Below, one piece after another: positions 1-8,500 of a stretch of DNA of 64,000 nucleotides (positions within the stretch are counted from its first letter, which is position 1; every line of letters starts with the position of its first letter). Source of the stretch: Ruegeria arenilitoris (GTDB lineage: Bacteria; Pseudomonadota; Alphaproteobacteria; Rhodobacterales; Rhodobacteraceae); the NCBI RefSeq assembly GCF_013032445.1, contig NZ_WQCA01000005.1, positions 278,886-342,885 of the forward strand, read 5' to 3'. The translations under genes and the position numbers were made by a program. The notes beneath the pieces are model-generated. The model was given only the letters and a program-made list of their open reading frames with translations. It did no database searches and was not told the origin of the DNA.

Positions 1-428
1 TGAGGAAAGGCGACACAGGCCAGATTGTCGCCTTTGCCAATCTGTTTCAGGGCGGAAACAAATCCGAACTGTCACTGGACCTGATGCGGTATGAGCCGGA
101 CGGCTCGAACTTCATCATGGACGCCTTGTTTGCCGAGATGATGTCGTGGGGTGCAGAGCAGGGATTCCATTGGTTCTCGTTGGGCGCTGCGCCGTTTTCA
201 GGGATTGAGAACCGGGAGCTGGCCTCATTCTGGAACCGCGTCGGCGGGTTTGTTTATGAGCATGGAGAGCAGTTCTATCACTTCGAAGGGCTGCGGTCGT
301 TCAAGCAGAAATTCGATCCGGAGTGGAGCCCGAATTATCTGGCCAGCCCTGGTGGCTTGGCCGCGCCACGTATCCTCTACGAAGTGAATGTCCTGATCTC
401 CGGCGGGTTGCGCGGGCTGACGAAATAG
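1..428 (+). CDS. MprF-like phosphatidylglycerol lysyltransferase, C-terminal part (cut by window edge)
   Basis: The frame is open from the first bases of the window (codons begin at position 3) to the TAG at 428, so the start lies outside. The visible 140 or so residues match the end of the DUF2156/GNAT-like domain of MprF proteins. The pattern is a run of the type FxxGAAPFSG followed by FWNRVGGFVYEHGEQFY and an LRSFKQKFDPEW segment. In the family this domain transfers an aminoacyl group from tRNA to phosphatidylglycerol at the inner membrane, lowering surface charge and giving resistance to cationic peptides. An internal ATG at 84 is not the start, because the homology continues upstream of it. 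The convergent gene begins four bases later. Confidence 0.8.
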   Translation, partial: RKGDTGQIVAFANLFQGGNKSELSLDLMRYEPDGSNFIMDALFAEMMSWGAEQGFHWFSLGAAPFSGIENRELASFWNRVGGFVYEHGEQFYHFEGLRSFKQKFDPEWSPNYLASPGGLAAPRILYEVNVLISGGLRGLTK

Positions 429-431
429 CCC

Positions 432-1994
432 TCAGTTCAGGCTGGCGCGGGTCGGAGTTTCCTGCAGCAGATCGCCCCAGTCGGTTCGATAGGCCATCTC
501 GGCCAGAACGGTTTCGGGGAGGAATTCCTGATTTTGGCGGATTTGCCAGCCACCGCCCAGACCTTTGTAAACCGCCACCAGATTACTGGACACCTGCTGC
601 CGCGCCTCAATCAGATTGGCCTGCGACCGCAGTAGCGCGGTCTGTGTGTTCAGGATCCGGGAATAGTCGGCGATGCCGTCGCGATACTGATCCACCGCGA
701 TCTCGGCTGCTTTGCGAGATGCTGCTACGCTATTTTCATAAAACCCGACCTGTTTGCGCGACTGGGCATAGGCGACCATCGCGCTTTCGACCTCGGAATA
801 GGCAGTCAGGACGGTGTTCTGATAATTCGCGATCAGCGCCTGATAAGCCGCGTCCTGCGCACGAACGTTGTTCTTGATCCGCCCATAGTTCAGCACGTTC
901 CAGACCACTCCGGCATTGGCCAGCCCGGTGGAACTGGCCGAGGAAAACAAGTCCCGCCCGCCTGAGGCTTGAAGGCCGATGGACCCCGACAGAATGAATT
1001 GCGGATAGAGATCGGCCATCGCAATTCCGACCTGAGCTGATTGCGTGGCCGCTGCCAGCTCGGCCGCGCGAACATCCGGGCGACGGCGCAACAATTCGGC
1101 CGGAACACCAACAGCCACGTTGGAGCGAGCCGATGGGATGCGTCCCGAATTGCCCAACAGGCTGGTCAGACGGGAGGGCGGTTGCCCCAGCAAAACGGCC
1201 AGCGCATTCTTGGCTTGCTGAATGTCGCTTTCAATCTCGGGCACCAAAGCTTTGGTGTTGTTCAGCAGAGCGGTGGACTCCTGCACGTCCAACTCGGTCG
1301 TCACGCCGTTGTTGAAACGTAGTTCGGTTAGGTCGGCGGAGTCTTGTTGCAGACGGATGTTCTCTCGCGCAACGGCCAGAGACTCCTGCAAGGCACGGAT
1401 GTTCACATAAAGCGCGGCCACATCCCCGGTCAGGGTCACCAACGCGTCGTCGTAATTCGCCACTTGAAGGGCCAGATTGGAGCGGGCTGCCTGAACGCCG
1501 CGGCGTTGCTGGCCCCATACGTCCAACTCCCACTGCGCATCGAACCCAACTTGCGAGGTCGAAAATTCGGTATCCAAAGGAATGATCCGGTTGATATCTG
1601 AAATCGGCCCCAAGTTTTCGCTGATCTGTCGCCGCTCAATCGACCCTCCGATGGCCTGCGATTGCGGATACAACTCTCCGAATGCGATCCCAAGCTGCGC
1701 GCGGGCTTGCAGAACACGGGCTCCGGCCACCTGCAGATCAAGGTTCTGGGCATAGGCCTCAGCGATCAGTTTGTTCAGGGTGGGGTCGTTGAACGTCTCC
1801 CACCATTTCACCACCGGTGCACTGCGCGAAGTCAGGCCGCTGGGGCCGGTGCTGGGGCTGTTAACCTCGATCCATTCCTTCACGACCGGAGAGTTTGGGC
1901 GTACAAAATCGGGGCCGACCGGCGCGCAACTCACCAGCAGTGCTGCGCTCAGGGCGGTGCCCATCAGTCTGCGGTATAGTCTGGACCGGGTCAT
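432..1994 (-). CDS. Outer membrane efflux lipoprotein, NodT/OprM (TolC) family
   Basis: This is a 520-residue outer membrane factor. It opens with a lipoprotein signal ending in the lipobox LVSC (Cys23), which would be lipidated. It continues with PVGPDF and the two repeated outer-membrane-efflux domains, including the GVPAELLRRRPDVRAAE segment typical of the NodT/OprM branch. Such trimers form the channel through which tripartite pumps empty to the outside. It is the last gene of the minus-strand operon, 11 bases after the HlyD adaptor, so the two should work together. No inner-membrane RND, MFS or ABC pump is encoded in the operon. A separate RND pump at 8701-13002 has no outer membrane factor beside it and might share this one. 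Confidence 0.92.
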   Translation of the reverse strand: MTRSRLYRRLMGTALSAALLVSCAPVGPDFVRPNSPVVKEWIEVNSPSTGPSGLTSRSAPVVKWWETFNDPTLNKLIAEAYAQNLDLQVAGARVLQARAQLGIAFGELYPQSQAIGGSIERRQISENLGPISDINRIIPLDTEFSTSQVGFDAQWELDVWGQQRRGVQAARSNLALQVANYDDALVTLTGDVAALYVNIRALQESLAVARENIRLQQDSADLTELRFNNGVTTELDVQESTALLNNTKALVPEIESDIQQAKNALAVLLGQPPSRLTSLLGNSGRIPSARSNVAVGVPAELLRRRPDVRAAELAAATQSAQVGIAMADLYPQFILSGSIGLQASGGRDLFSSASSTGLANAGVVWNVLNYGRIKNNVRAQDAAYQALIANYQNTVLTAYSEVESAMVAYAQSRKQVGFYENSVAASRKAAEIAVDQYRDGIADYSRILNTQTALLRSQANLIEARQQVSSNLVAVYKGLGGGWQIRQNQEFLPETVLAEMAYRTDWGDLLQETPTRASLN

Positions 1995-2005
1995 GTCATG
2001 CGTCC

Positions 2006-3151
2006 TTAGATATCCAATGGCCGGATAAAGTTGGCGAAGGAGTAAAGGCGGATATTGATGCGCCGCAGGAACTCAAAGCTTTTGCCCTGTCCTGTGTAAA
2101 TCGCCACCGCCCCATGCCCACCGGCAGGGAAGGTGTGACCATCCGGAATATCGACCGAGATCTGCACCGCAATGCGCCCCGGCAGTTTGGGCAGTTCAAA
2201 GCCGGGTAGACGGCCCGAGGGCAGGTACTGACCTTGACGGGTTGCCCACCAGATCGCCTCGACCTTGCCGGTCAGGATTTCACCGGGATAGAGATCAAGT
2301 GCGACCTCAACTGGTTGACCAACTTCGACGAATTTCAGGTTCTGCTGGCGATAGGTGGCCAGAATGTAGGGGTTGTCCTTGGTGACAAAGCTGGCGATTG
2401 CCCCGAGGCGAATGTCACCCACAACCAGACCCGGACGCGCTTGCTGTGACACGATCATGCCGTCTTCGGGCGCGTAAATCGTTGTATTATCGAGGAAGTA
2501 CTGGGCTTTCTCCAACTGCGCCTGCGCCTGAAGGATGCCCGTGTTCACCCCGTCAATCTGAGAATCCAACGCCAGCTGCGCCTTTTCCAGATTGGCCTCG
2601 GCTTCCTTGATTTGCGCCTGATCCTCAGTGACTTGTTCGTTCCATCGATCCAGTTCGTCCTGACGCGCGCCACCTGCAGGTACAAGATTTTCATAACGGG
2701 CCTGTTGCGTTAGCGCGTAGGCTAGTTGAGCGTTTGCGCGTTCAACATTCTCGGCCGCAACGATCACATCCTGTTCCAGAATCTTGGCGTTCTGTTCGGC
2801 TGCGACCAACTGCGCGGTGGCCTCTTCGACCTCCAGCGAGAAAACGGTGTCGTCAAAGCGATAAAGAGGATCACCTTTCTTGACCTCGATATTCGGTTCG
2901 ACCAGCACCTCGGTCAGAATGGTCGGTTCAGTTAGGCGTGGTACGATCTGAATGGTCGAGCGGACAACGTGACTGTCAACCGAGAAGGGTTGAAAGAACC
3001 GCAGCGCAACCAGAAACACCAGTAACAGGTGTGCGCCGATCCAAAAGGTGACGATCCCCCAAGTGATGTTGAATTTCAGCCATCGGACCTTGAAGAAAAT
3101 GAACCAGACGAAAATGATGTAGAACAGCGTAATGCCGAGGGCGACGAACAT
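2006..3151 (-). CDS. HlyD-family membrane fusion protein, YiaV/EmrA-like
   Basis: This 381-residue periplasmic adaptor is anchored by two hydrophobic segments near the N terminus (about residues 3-20 and 28-52). It then has a biotinyl-lipoyl half, a long coiled-coil hairpin (about residues 105-210), the second lipoyl half and a beta-barrel domain (DLYPGEILTGKVE, then RIAVQISVD). The double N-terminal membrane span and the neighbouring DUF3302 gene match the E. coli YiaV-YiaW pair rather than the RND adaptors. It should link an inner-membrane component to the outer membrane factor encoded 11 bases downstream. The transported substrate cannot be read from the sequence. Confidence 0.88.
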   Translation of the reverse strand: MFVALGITLFYIIFVWFIFFKVRWLKFNITWGIVTFWIGAHLLLVFLVALRFFQPFSVDSHVVRSTIQIVPRLTEPTILTEVLVEPNIEVKKGDPLYRFDDTVFSLEVEEATAQLVAAEQNAKILEQDVIVAAENVERANAQLAYALTQQARYENLVPAGGARQDELDRWNEQVTEDQAQIKEAEANLEKAQLALDSQIDGVNTGILQAQAQLEKAQYFLDNTTIYAPEDGMIVSQQARPGLVVGDIRLGAIASFVTKDNPYILATYRQQNLKFVEVGQPVEVALDLYPGEILTGKVEAIWWATRQGQYLPSGRLPGFELPKLPGRIAVQISVDIPDGHTFPAGGHGAVAIYTGQGKSFEFLRRINIRLYSFANFIRPLDI

Positions 3152-3172
3152 AGTCTGAAAATTCCTTTGGCC

Positions 3173-3535
3173 TTAGCTCTTCTGGGTTTCGTCCGGGTCC
3201 AGCGGGTCGCGGTATTCCTCGTTCACTTTTCCGCCCAACCGCTTGATTTCTTTTCGAATAGCATCTTTTTCATCGTCCGGAGTACGGCGAATATCGACCG
3301 TGACGCCATCATGGAACGCCCACATGAAGGCATGAACCCAAGGGACAACGGCCAGAAATCCCATCCAGCCCATGATCTTTACGGCTTCGGCATGGGGATG
3401 GTTGCGCTTGATCGCAATCCGTCCCGGTAGCCCCATGAGGAACAGAAATAACGCCATCACCGCCGCAAGCAGTAAGATCAGTGCCACGAATGTCAGATAG
3501 TCGTAATAGCCAAGCGGCTGTCCCAGAAATCCCAT
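3173..3535 (-). CDS. DUF3302 (YiaW-like) small inner membrane protein
   Basis: This 120-residue protein has two hydrophobic segments (about residues 12-36 and 55-75) and a charged C-terminal tail. It resembles the DUF3302/YiaW family, whose genes sit beside yiaV-type adaptors, as here (21 bases upstream of the HlyD gene). The family's function is unknown. Because the operon lacks a conventional pump, this small protein is a candidate inner-membrane partner of the adaptor; that is inference from gene order only. Confidence 0.75.
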   Translation of the reverse strand: MGFLGQPLGYYDYLTFVALILLLAAVMALFLFLMGLPGRIAIKRNHPHAEAVKIMGWMGFLAVVPWVHAFMWAFHDGVTVDIRRTPDDEKDAIRKEIKRLGGKVNEEYRDPLDPDETQKS

Positions 3536-3570
3536 GCTCGTGCCTCCTTATTGGGAAGGTTGCCCCATCC

Positions 3571-4137
3571 TCAGCCGTTGCCACCCACTTCGTCAATCAA
3601 TTTGTAGCTTGTGGGTGGGTCCGCGCAGATTCCCGGCCCGCATTCGATCAAAGTTGAGACTGCATTCAGCGCCGCCAAGCCAAGCATGATGAAAAACGCG
3701 GTTTTTGCCAGTGTACTGCCGCCGAAGCGAGGCTTGGGCTCGCTGTCATATTGGCGGTCAAACATCAGCATGACCGCAGTGCCCAGCAAGATCAGGAAAA
3801 AGCAGATCGCAGCCCAAGTGTAGTAGTGCAAACCCAGAACGGGCGAGCCGTAATGCCCGGTGCCCGGCACGATATGCAGCAGGATCTGGCGTACGGCGAC
3901 ACTGCCACCAAACAACGCCGCTAATAACATGATGGCATAGTGTTGAGGGCGCGCGCCGTGCAGCAGATTCAGGCCGAGCCCTACACCGACTGCCACAAAA
4001 CCGACACGCTGTAACAGACAAAGAGGGCAGGGCAGTTCGTAGAGTTTCAACTGATAGACATAGGCTAGCAACAGCACGAGGCTGACGGCCAGCATGCCGA
4101 TCGCATTCAGAGTGCGAGAGAGTTCGGGTGTCATCAC
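3571..4137 (-). CDS. dsbB: DsbB-family thiol oxidoreductase
   Basis: This 188-residue four-helix membrane protein has the redox motif CPLC (Cys37 and Cys40) after the first membrane helix. DsbB proteins reoxidise periplasmic DsbA and pass the electrons to quinone. The loop between helices 3 and 4, which in E. coli DsbB holds the second cysteine pair, has none here and instead reads GHYGSPVLGLHYYTW. Two cysteines lie in the C-terminal tail (Cys166 and Cys171) and could substitute. The gene lies 7 bases after the DUF5993 small gene and 35 bases before the DUF3302 gene, so it appears to belong to the export operon. Confidence 0.88.
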   Translation of the reverse strand: MMTPELSRTLNAIGMLAVSLVLLLAYVYQLKLYELPCPLCLLQRVGFVAVGVGLGLNLLHGARPQHYAIMLLAALFGGSVAVRQILLHIVPGTGHYGSPVLGLHYYTWAAICFFLILLGTAVMLMFDRQYDSEPKPRFGGSTLAKTAFFIMLGLAALNAVSTLIECGPGICADPPTSYKLIDEVGGNG

Positions 4138-4144
4138 GGCTCTC

Positions 4145-4300
4145 CTACAACTGGATTGTCAGTTGGCTGGTGGCGTGGAATTTCAGCCAGTACACACTCA
4201 ACGCCAGCGTGAAAAAGAACAGTACATTGGCGGCTGTCGTGCGATTGAAATAGTTCAGCCCCATGGTGGCTGTAAGTAACGCAAACAAAAGCGCTATCAT
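4145..4300 (-). CDS. DUF5993-type small membrane protein (51 residues)
   Basis: A short reading frame of 51 residues begins MIALLFALLTATMGLNYF and ends LTIQL. It holds two hydrophobic stretches (about residues 1-14 and 23-40), the latter of the form AANVLFFFTLALSVYWLKFH. This is the pattern of the DUF5993 family, whose genes usually precede a dsbB. A good ribosome site (GGGAGGGG) lies upstream of the ATG at 4300, and the stop is 7 bases before dsbB. The function of the family is unknown; a helper role for this DsbB branch is inferred from constant neighbourhood. It is the first gene of the operon. Confidence 0.8.
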   Translation of the reverse strand: MIALLFALLTATMGLNYFNRTTAANVLFFFTLALSVYWLKFHATSQLTIQL

Positions 4301-4414
4301 GGCCCGGATCTCCCCTCCCGTGCGACGATTGCAATACTAGTGAGTGTGTCAGGCGATGACCCATCTGGCAAGAACCAGTGCCCGGGATTCACCTTTAGTG
4401 AGAATTACTTAACG

Positions 4415-5176
4415 TCAACCGCATAGCTTTACCTGCGTCTGCCATTCCTTGCATTTGCGGGCCAGATCGTTTTGCAAGGCGTGGTCGGTATAGAACACGT
4501 CCACCTCTGACAGTGAGGCAATTCGCGCCGGCGCGGTGCGCTGGAATTTGGACTGATCGGCCACAAGGCAGGTCCTGCGCGCCTGCGCGATGATGGTCTG
4601 GCTGACCCGCACTTCCTGAAAGTCGAAATCCAGAAGATCCCCCTGAGCATCTAGAGCCGAACACCCAATAATCGCATAGTCGAATTTGAACTGTTCGATG
4701 GTTGCGATTGTCAAGTTACCGATCAGCCCTCCGTCCGAGCGGCGCAACACACCACCGGCTACAACGATCTGACAATTTGGGTTGTCGACCAGGATGTTTG
4801 CGACGTTCATGTTGTTGGTCACAACCATCAGATCCTTGTGGTCCAGCAATTGCTGGGCAACGGCCTCGGTCGAGGTGCCGATGTTCAGGAACACGGACGC
4901 CCCGTCCGGGATATCCTGCGCGCAGTGTTGGGCTATACGCGCCTTGGTGTCGGCGTTCAGGGCGCGACGGTCTTCGTACCCGATGTTCGAAACGCCTGAC
5001 CGCAGGACCGCCCCGCCATGCACACGGTCCAGTTTCCCCATATCGGCTAATTCCGACAGGTCACGGCGAATGGTCTGAACTGTGACCTCGAACCGCGCGG
5101 CGAGATCATCAACCATCACGCGGCCGTCCTGTCTGGCGATGTTCAAGATGTCTGACTGGCGAAAAGATAAGGACAC
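4415..5176 (-). CDS. glpR: DeoR-family repressor GlpR
   Basis: This 253-residue DeoR-type regulator has an N-terminal winged helix (RQSDILNIARQDGRVMVDDLAARF, TVQTIRRDLSELADMGKLDRVHGGA) and a sugar-isomerase-like ligand domain with the NIGTSTEA loop. The GTG at 5176 was chosen as start because it has GGAG 8 bases upstream and gives the family's usual length (E. coli GlpR has 252 residues); the frame stays open further upstream. It is divergent from glpD, so it is expected to repress glpD and itself and to release DNA on binding glycerol 3-phosphate. The shared intergenic region holds repeated ACGAA boxes. Confidence 0.88.
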   Translation of the reverse strand: MSLSFRQSDILNIARQDGRVMVDDLAARFEVTVQTIRRDLSELADMGKLDRVHGGAVLRSGVSNIGYEDRRALNADTKARIAQHCAQDIPDGASVFLNIGTSTEAVAQQLLDHKDLMVVTNNMNVANILVDNPNCQIVVAGGVLRRSDGGLIGNLTIATIEQFKFDYAIIGCSALDAQGDLLDFDFQEVRVSQTIIAQARRTCLVADQSKFQRTAPARIASLSEVDVFYTDHALQNDLARKCKEWQTQVKLCG

Positions 5177-5198
5177 GTTTGGCTCCGAATTGGGTTGG

Positions 5199-5309
5199 TT
5201 CGTTTTTGTTCTGTTTTCCGAATTTCTCAACAGACGAAACTCTGAGGAACCAATTATTGGCACATGATGTGACAAAACGAACATAAACGAAAACAAACAT
5301 TGACGAAAC
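5199..5309. promoter_or_regulatory. Candidate GlpR operator cluster between glpR and glpD
   Basis: The divergent intergenic region contains AGACGAAAC (5232-5240), AAAACGAACAT (5274-5284), AAACGAAAAC (5285-5294) and GACGAAAC (5302-5309) in one orientation, and TTCGTTTTTG (5199-5208) in the other. The two middle boxes are 10 bp apart, one helical turn. Enterobacterial GlpR sites are built from AACGAACAT half-sites, which one box matches exactly. Binding has not been shown. Confidence 0.6.
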
Positions 5310-5364
5310 GAGGATCTCTAAGGTTAATGAGCGCGCGTTTCCACCAATGGGGAATCATCCGGAT

Positions 5365-6954
5365 ATGAAACAGGCACAGGATCAGGTCTCTGATCTTTTC
5401 ATCATCGGCGGCGGCATCAACGGGTGCGGCATCGCACGCGACACGGCGGGGCGTGGGCTGTCGGTGACATTGGCTGAGATGAACGATCTGGCTTCGGCGA
5501 CGTCTTCGGCCTCGACCAAGCTGTTTCACGGCGGATTGCGGTATCTGGAGTATTTTGAGTTTCGCCTTGTGCGTGAGGCGCTGATCGAACGCGAAACCCT
5601 GTTGCGCGCAATGCCGCATATCAGTTGGCCGATGCGGTTTGTGCTGCCGTATCACCAGGATATGCGGTTTGACTCGGAAACCCCGACCTCGCGCCTGCTG
5701 AGCACAGTCATGCCCTGGATGAAGGGGCGTCGTCCGGCGTGGTTGATCCGGCTGGGACTGTTCATGTACGACCACTTGGGTGGGCGTAAAATCCTTCCGG
5801 GCACGGACTCACTGGATCTTAAAACCGCACCCGAGGGGCGGCCACTGCAGGAAAAGTTTGAAACGGCCTATGAGTATTCTGACTGCTGGATCGAAGATTC
5901 GCGTCTGGTCGTCCTCAACGCCCGCGATGCCGAGGCGCGCGGGGCACAGATCATGGTCCGTACCGAGGTCCTTTCTGCGGAACGTGTGAATGATCTGTGG
6001 GAAGTGACGATCCGGGATTGTAATAGCGACGAGACGCGTGTCGTCCGGGCCAAGATGCTTATCAATGCCGGCGGACCGTGGGTCGGCGATATCATTCAGA
6101 CAAAAATCCGCGTGAACTCTCGCGAAGGTGTCCGGCTGGTGCGCGGCAGCCACATCGTGACTCGCCGGTTGTTCGACCACGACAAGTGCTATTTCTTTCA
6201 GGGCGAGGATGGCCGCATCATTTTCGCAATTCCTTACGAGCGGGATTTCACTTTGATCGGGACGACGGATCAGGATCATTCGAACCCTTCCGAACCTCCG
6301 GTCTGTACTGAGGCCGAGCAGGAGTATCTTTGCGCCTTTGCCACGAAGTACTTCAAAGAGGCAATCACTCGCGACGATATCATTTGGACTTATTCCGGCG
6401 TGCGTCCTCTGTACGATGACGGCGCTAGTAGTGCGACTGCGGCCACGCGGGATTATACACTGAAAGTGGACGCGCAGGGCGGGGCGCCTGTGTTGAACGT
6501 CTTTGGCGGAAAGATCACGACGTACCGGCGATTGGCAGAGAGTGCCCTGGAAAAAGTAGCGGAGTATTTCCCGGACTTGCCAGGCCCCTGGACTGCGGGC
6601 GTTGCCTTGCCCGGCGGAGATTTCCCTGTGGATGGCGTACAGGACCTTGTGGCTGGGCTTGAAGCTGATTTTGGGTTTTTGAATCGTGCCTGGGCCGAAC
6701 GCCTTGTCCGGGCTTATGGTACCGAAGCCCGTGCTCTTCTAGGAAATGCTGAAACGTCCGAGGACTTAGGCGAAGATTTTGGGGCAACTCTGACCGCTCG
6801 GGAACTGGAGTGGTTGATGGACAAGGAATACGCGCGCAAGGCCGAAGATGTTGTCTGGCGCCGGAATAAGTTGGGCCTCCGGTTGAGCAAACAACAGGTT
6901 GACCGAATCCAGGAGTGGATGTCGCAGCGTAGCTCCCAATCTGCCGCCGCATAG
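5365..6954 (+). CDS. glpD: Aerobic glycerol-3-phosphate dehydrogenase
   Basis: This 529-residue FAD enzyme oxidises glycerol 3-phosphate to dihydroxyacetone phosphate and feeds electrons to quinone at the inner membrane. It begins with the dinucleotide-binding motif DLFIIGGGINGCGIARD, then SSASTKLFHGGLRYLE, and later YSGVRPLYDDG and NVFGGKITTYR, all GlpD signatures. The C-terminal DAO_C domain follows. The ATG at 5365 is preferred over one at 5347 because GGGGAA lies 10 bases upstream of it, but either is possible. The divergent glpR and the operator boxes indicate glycerol-3-phosphate induction. No glpF or glpK is present in the window. Confidence 0.93.
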   Translation: MKQAQDQVSDLFIIGGGINGCGIARDTAGRGLSVTLAEMNDLASATSSASTKLFHGGLRYLEYFEFRLVREALIERETLLRAMPHISWPMRFVLPYHQDMRFDSETPTSRLLSTVMPWMKGRRPAWLIRLGLFMYDHLGGRKILPGTDSLDLKTAPEGRPLQEKFETAYEYSDCWIEDSRLVVLNARDAEARGAQIMVRTEVLSAERVNDLWEVTIRDCNSDETRVVRAKMLINAGGPWVGDIIQTKIRVNSREGVRLVRGSHIVTRRLFDHDKCYFFQGEDGRIIFAIPYERDFTLIGTTDQDHSNPSEPPVCTEAEQEYLCAFATKYFKEAITRDDIIWTYSGVRPLYDDGASSATAATRDYTLKVDAQGGAPVLNVFGGKITTYRRLAESALEKVAEYFPDLPGPWTAGVALPGGDFPVDGVQDLVAGLEADFGFLNRAWAERLVRAYGTEARALLGNAETSEDLGEDFGATLTARELEWLMDKEYARKAEDVVWRRNKLGLRLSKQQVDRIQEWMSQRSSQSAAA

Positions 6955-7149
6955 ACATAGTTCTATCGATCTGTGAAGCCTGTGAGTCTCAGTGCTATGT
7001 TTAGATGCAGGCAGGTTCCCTCAAGATGAACAATTCTGGTAGCAGTGAAACAGTGCTGCGAATTTCCGTGCAAGCACTCGCTAGTTCATTTGCCGTGCAT
7101 ATCAGAATTGAACAAATGTTTCGGTCGCTGTGACCAGGCGTCTAATCTG

Positions 7150-7180
7150 TTGAGACAGAATTCCGCGTTTTCTGTCTCAA
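7150..7180. repeat. Perfect 11-bp inverted repeat
   Basis: TTGAGACAGAA (7150-7160) and its exact complement TTCTGTCTCAA (7170-7180) are separated by 9 bases. It could be a protein-binding palindrome, an RNA hairpin or a relic of a mobile element. No T-tract follows, so it is not an obvious terminator. Confidence 0.7.
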
Positions 7181-7300
7181 ACCGCCCATACTGCATAAAT
7201 GACGGACAAGTGTTGTGCGGAATTAGAGACTACACAGGAGGAATTAGCAGCCAGAGTAACAAAGTGATTGGAACCTGACACTGTTCAGCCGGACCCTATT

Positions 7301-7402
7301 TCAGATTGCCGAAATCAATGCGTTTGCGGCCTCGACGAATCCGGCCACAGCCACTGCGCTTGCAAGCAAGATGCAACAAATTTCCAACACGCTGAACTTC
7401 AT
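7301..7402 (-). CDS. Possible 33-residue single-span membrane peptide
   Basis: A short frame starts at the ATG at 7402, with AGGGG six bases upstream. It encodes 33 residues: a short polar start (MKFSVLE) and then one hydrophobic span (ICCILLASAVAVAGFV). I do not recognise it. Support is only the ribosome site and membrane-like composition; it lies in decayed DNA and may be chance. Confidence 0.3.
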   Translation of the reverse strand: MKFSVLEICCILLASAVAVAGFVEAANALISAI

Positions 7403-8219
7403 TTTGACCCCTATCAAAACGGTACTTAGGGCGTAGAGCAAATTTAGTTGATCGCAAAGGGGTGCTATGTTTACGTAGCGGAAACCTGCTGCACCGGCGG
7501 CGTGTATTTGCTCAGGCATTGATCCAAGGTTCTCGTTGCGGGCTGCGCCCCTGAAGTTGAACCTCAACCAATACAGACAAACTGGTTTGAGGTATGGCCC
7601 GATCAGGGCGCGGTATTCACTGTTTCGGGCGTTCGGAGCGGGTCGCTGTTGGCAAGTACATTGGTGATAAGCCCGGTTTTTTTCGCGTGAGTGGCTTACT
7701 GACTGAGTGTTTGAAGCTCTATTCCCTTATTTGTCACGGCTGCCTACACCACGATTGGATGGTTCTGATTGGGTAACTCAAAGATATAGAGCGGCATTCC
7801 GCTCGCAGCAGTCAGCGCCGACCGAACAACCTATTCGCCGCTACCGAAAAGGTCAGCGCGTGAGTTGGGCGCGGGTCTTGCTCAAGGACGTGTTGACGTT
7901 GAGTTCATGTCTGGGGTGAAGGCGATGACACCACTGCTTCAGGGGCTCATTGGTGTTTTGCAAGATGCGCGCCTGACATTCTGTTCGCAAGGTGCGTAGA
8001 ATGCCTGTTCTGGAATGAAACCCACGGCCTCCTATCAATTGACCGACGGTATTGTACTGAGAAATAGCCACCTGCCGAAGAGTACCAAAGCTGGTGTCAC
8101 TTTCGGGCTGATTCTGTTGAACAACTCTTGCCTGATTGAGGGGTAGGTCGCTGATTCAATTCCTCCAACAGGTTGAATGACTTACGAAGCTGGAGCCAGG
8201 GTAGGAAGTACAAGCGGCT

Positions 8220-8500
8220 TTGTTTTATGAGTTCTCGCTGGCTCTGAAACGCCAGCTCCTCCCTTTCATCCCTGTCTTCGACAAAGGAGTACAGTCTGAA
8301 GGAACCTTCTCACGATCCGACCTCACATGGGATGATGAGAACGCCCGGTATATCTGTCCCGAGGGGAAGGAGATGCGGCACACTTGGCGCACGTATTCTG
8401 ATCCAAAGCGGAACGCCCCAAGTTGGATATCGCACAAATATCTGACCCGGCTCCGACCACGCGGACCATGCGGTGTTCAAGACGAGTTCACTCTCGCCGC
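8220..8500 (+). pseudogene. IS1182-type transposase remnant
   Basis: The translated segment PFIPVFDKGVQSEGTFSRSD followed by YICPEGKEMRHT resembles the middle of IS1182-family transposases, which carry IPVFDKS-x-GTFSR and CPAGK motifs. Nothing upstream supplies the N-terminal DDE part, and the resemblance stops after about 70 residues, where the frame continues as unrelated sequence. It is therefore a 5'-truncated, degraded copy. No clear terminal inverted repeats were seen. Confidence 0.65.

Larger units (their letters stand above)
6955..8219. other. Long gene-poor stretch with decayed DNA
   Basis: About 1.26 kb after glpD has no convincing gene. Frames are short, lack recognisable domains and have lower coding quality than the neighbours. 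It contains a perfect 11-bp inverted repeat (7150-7180), one possible 33-residue membrane peptide (7301-7402) and ends in a transposase remnant. It looks like an old insertion site. Confidence 0.6.

Noticed and set aside
7045..7278. 77-codon plus-strand frame after glpD
   Set aside because: It reads through the perfect inverted repeat, has low-quality composition and no recognisable domain.
7853..8071. 72-codon minus-strand frame in the decayed region
   Set aside because: It has no ribosome site and no resemblance to any family I know; probably chance.
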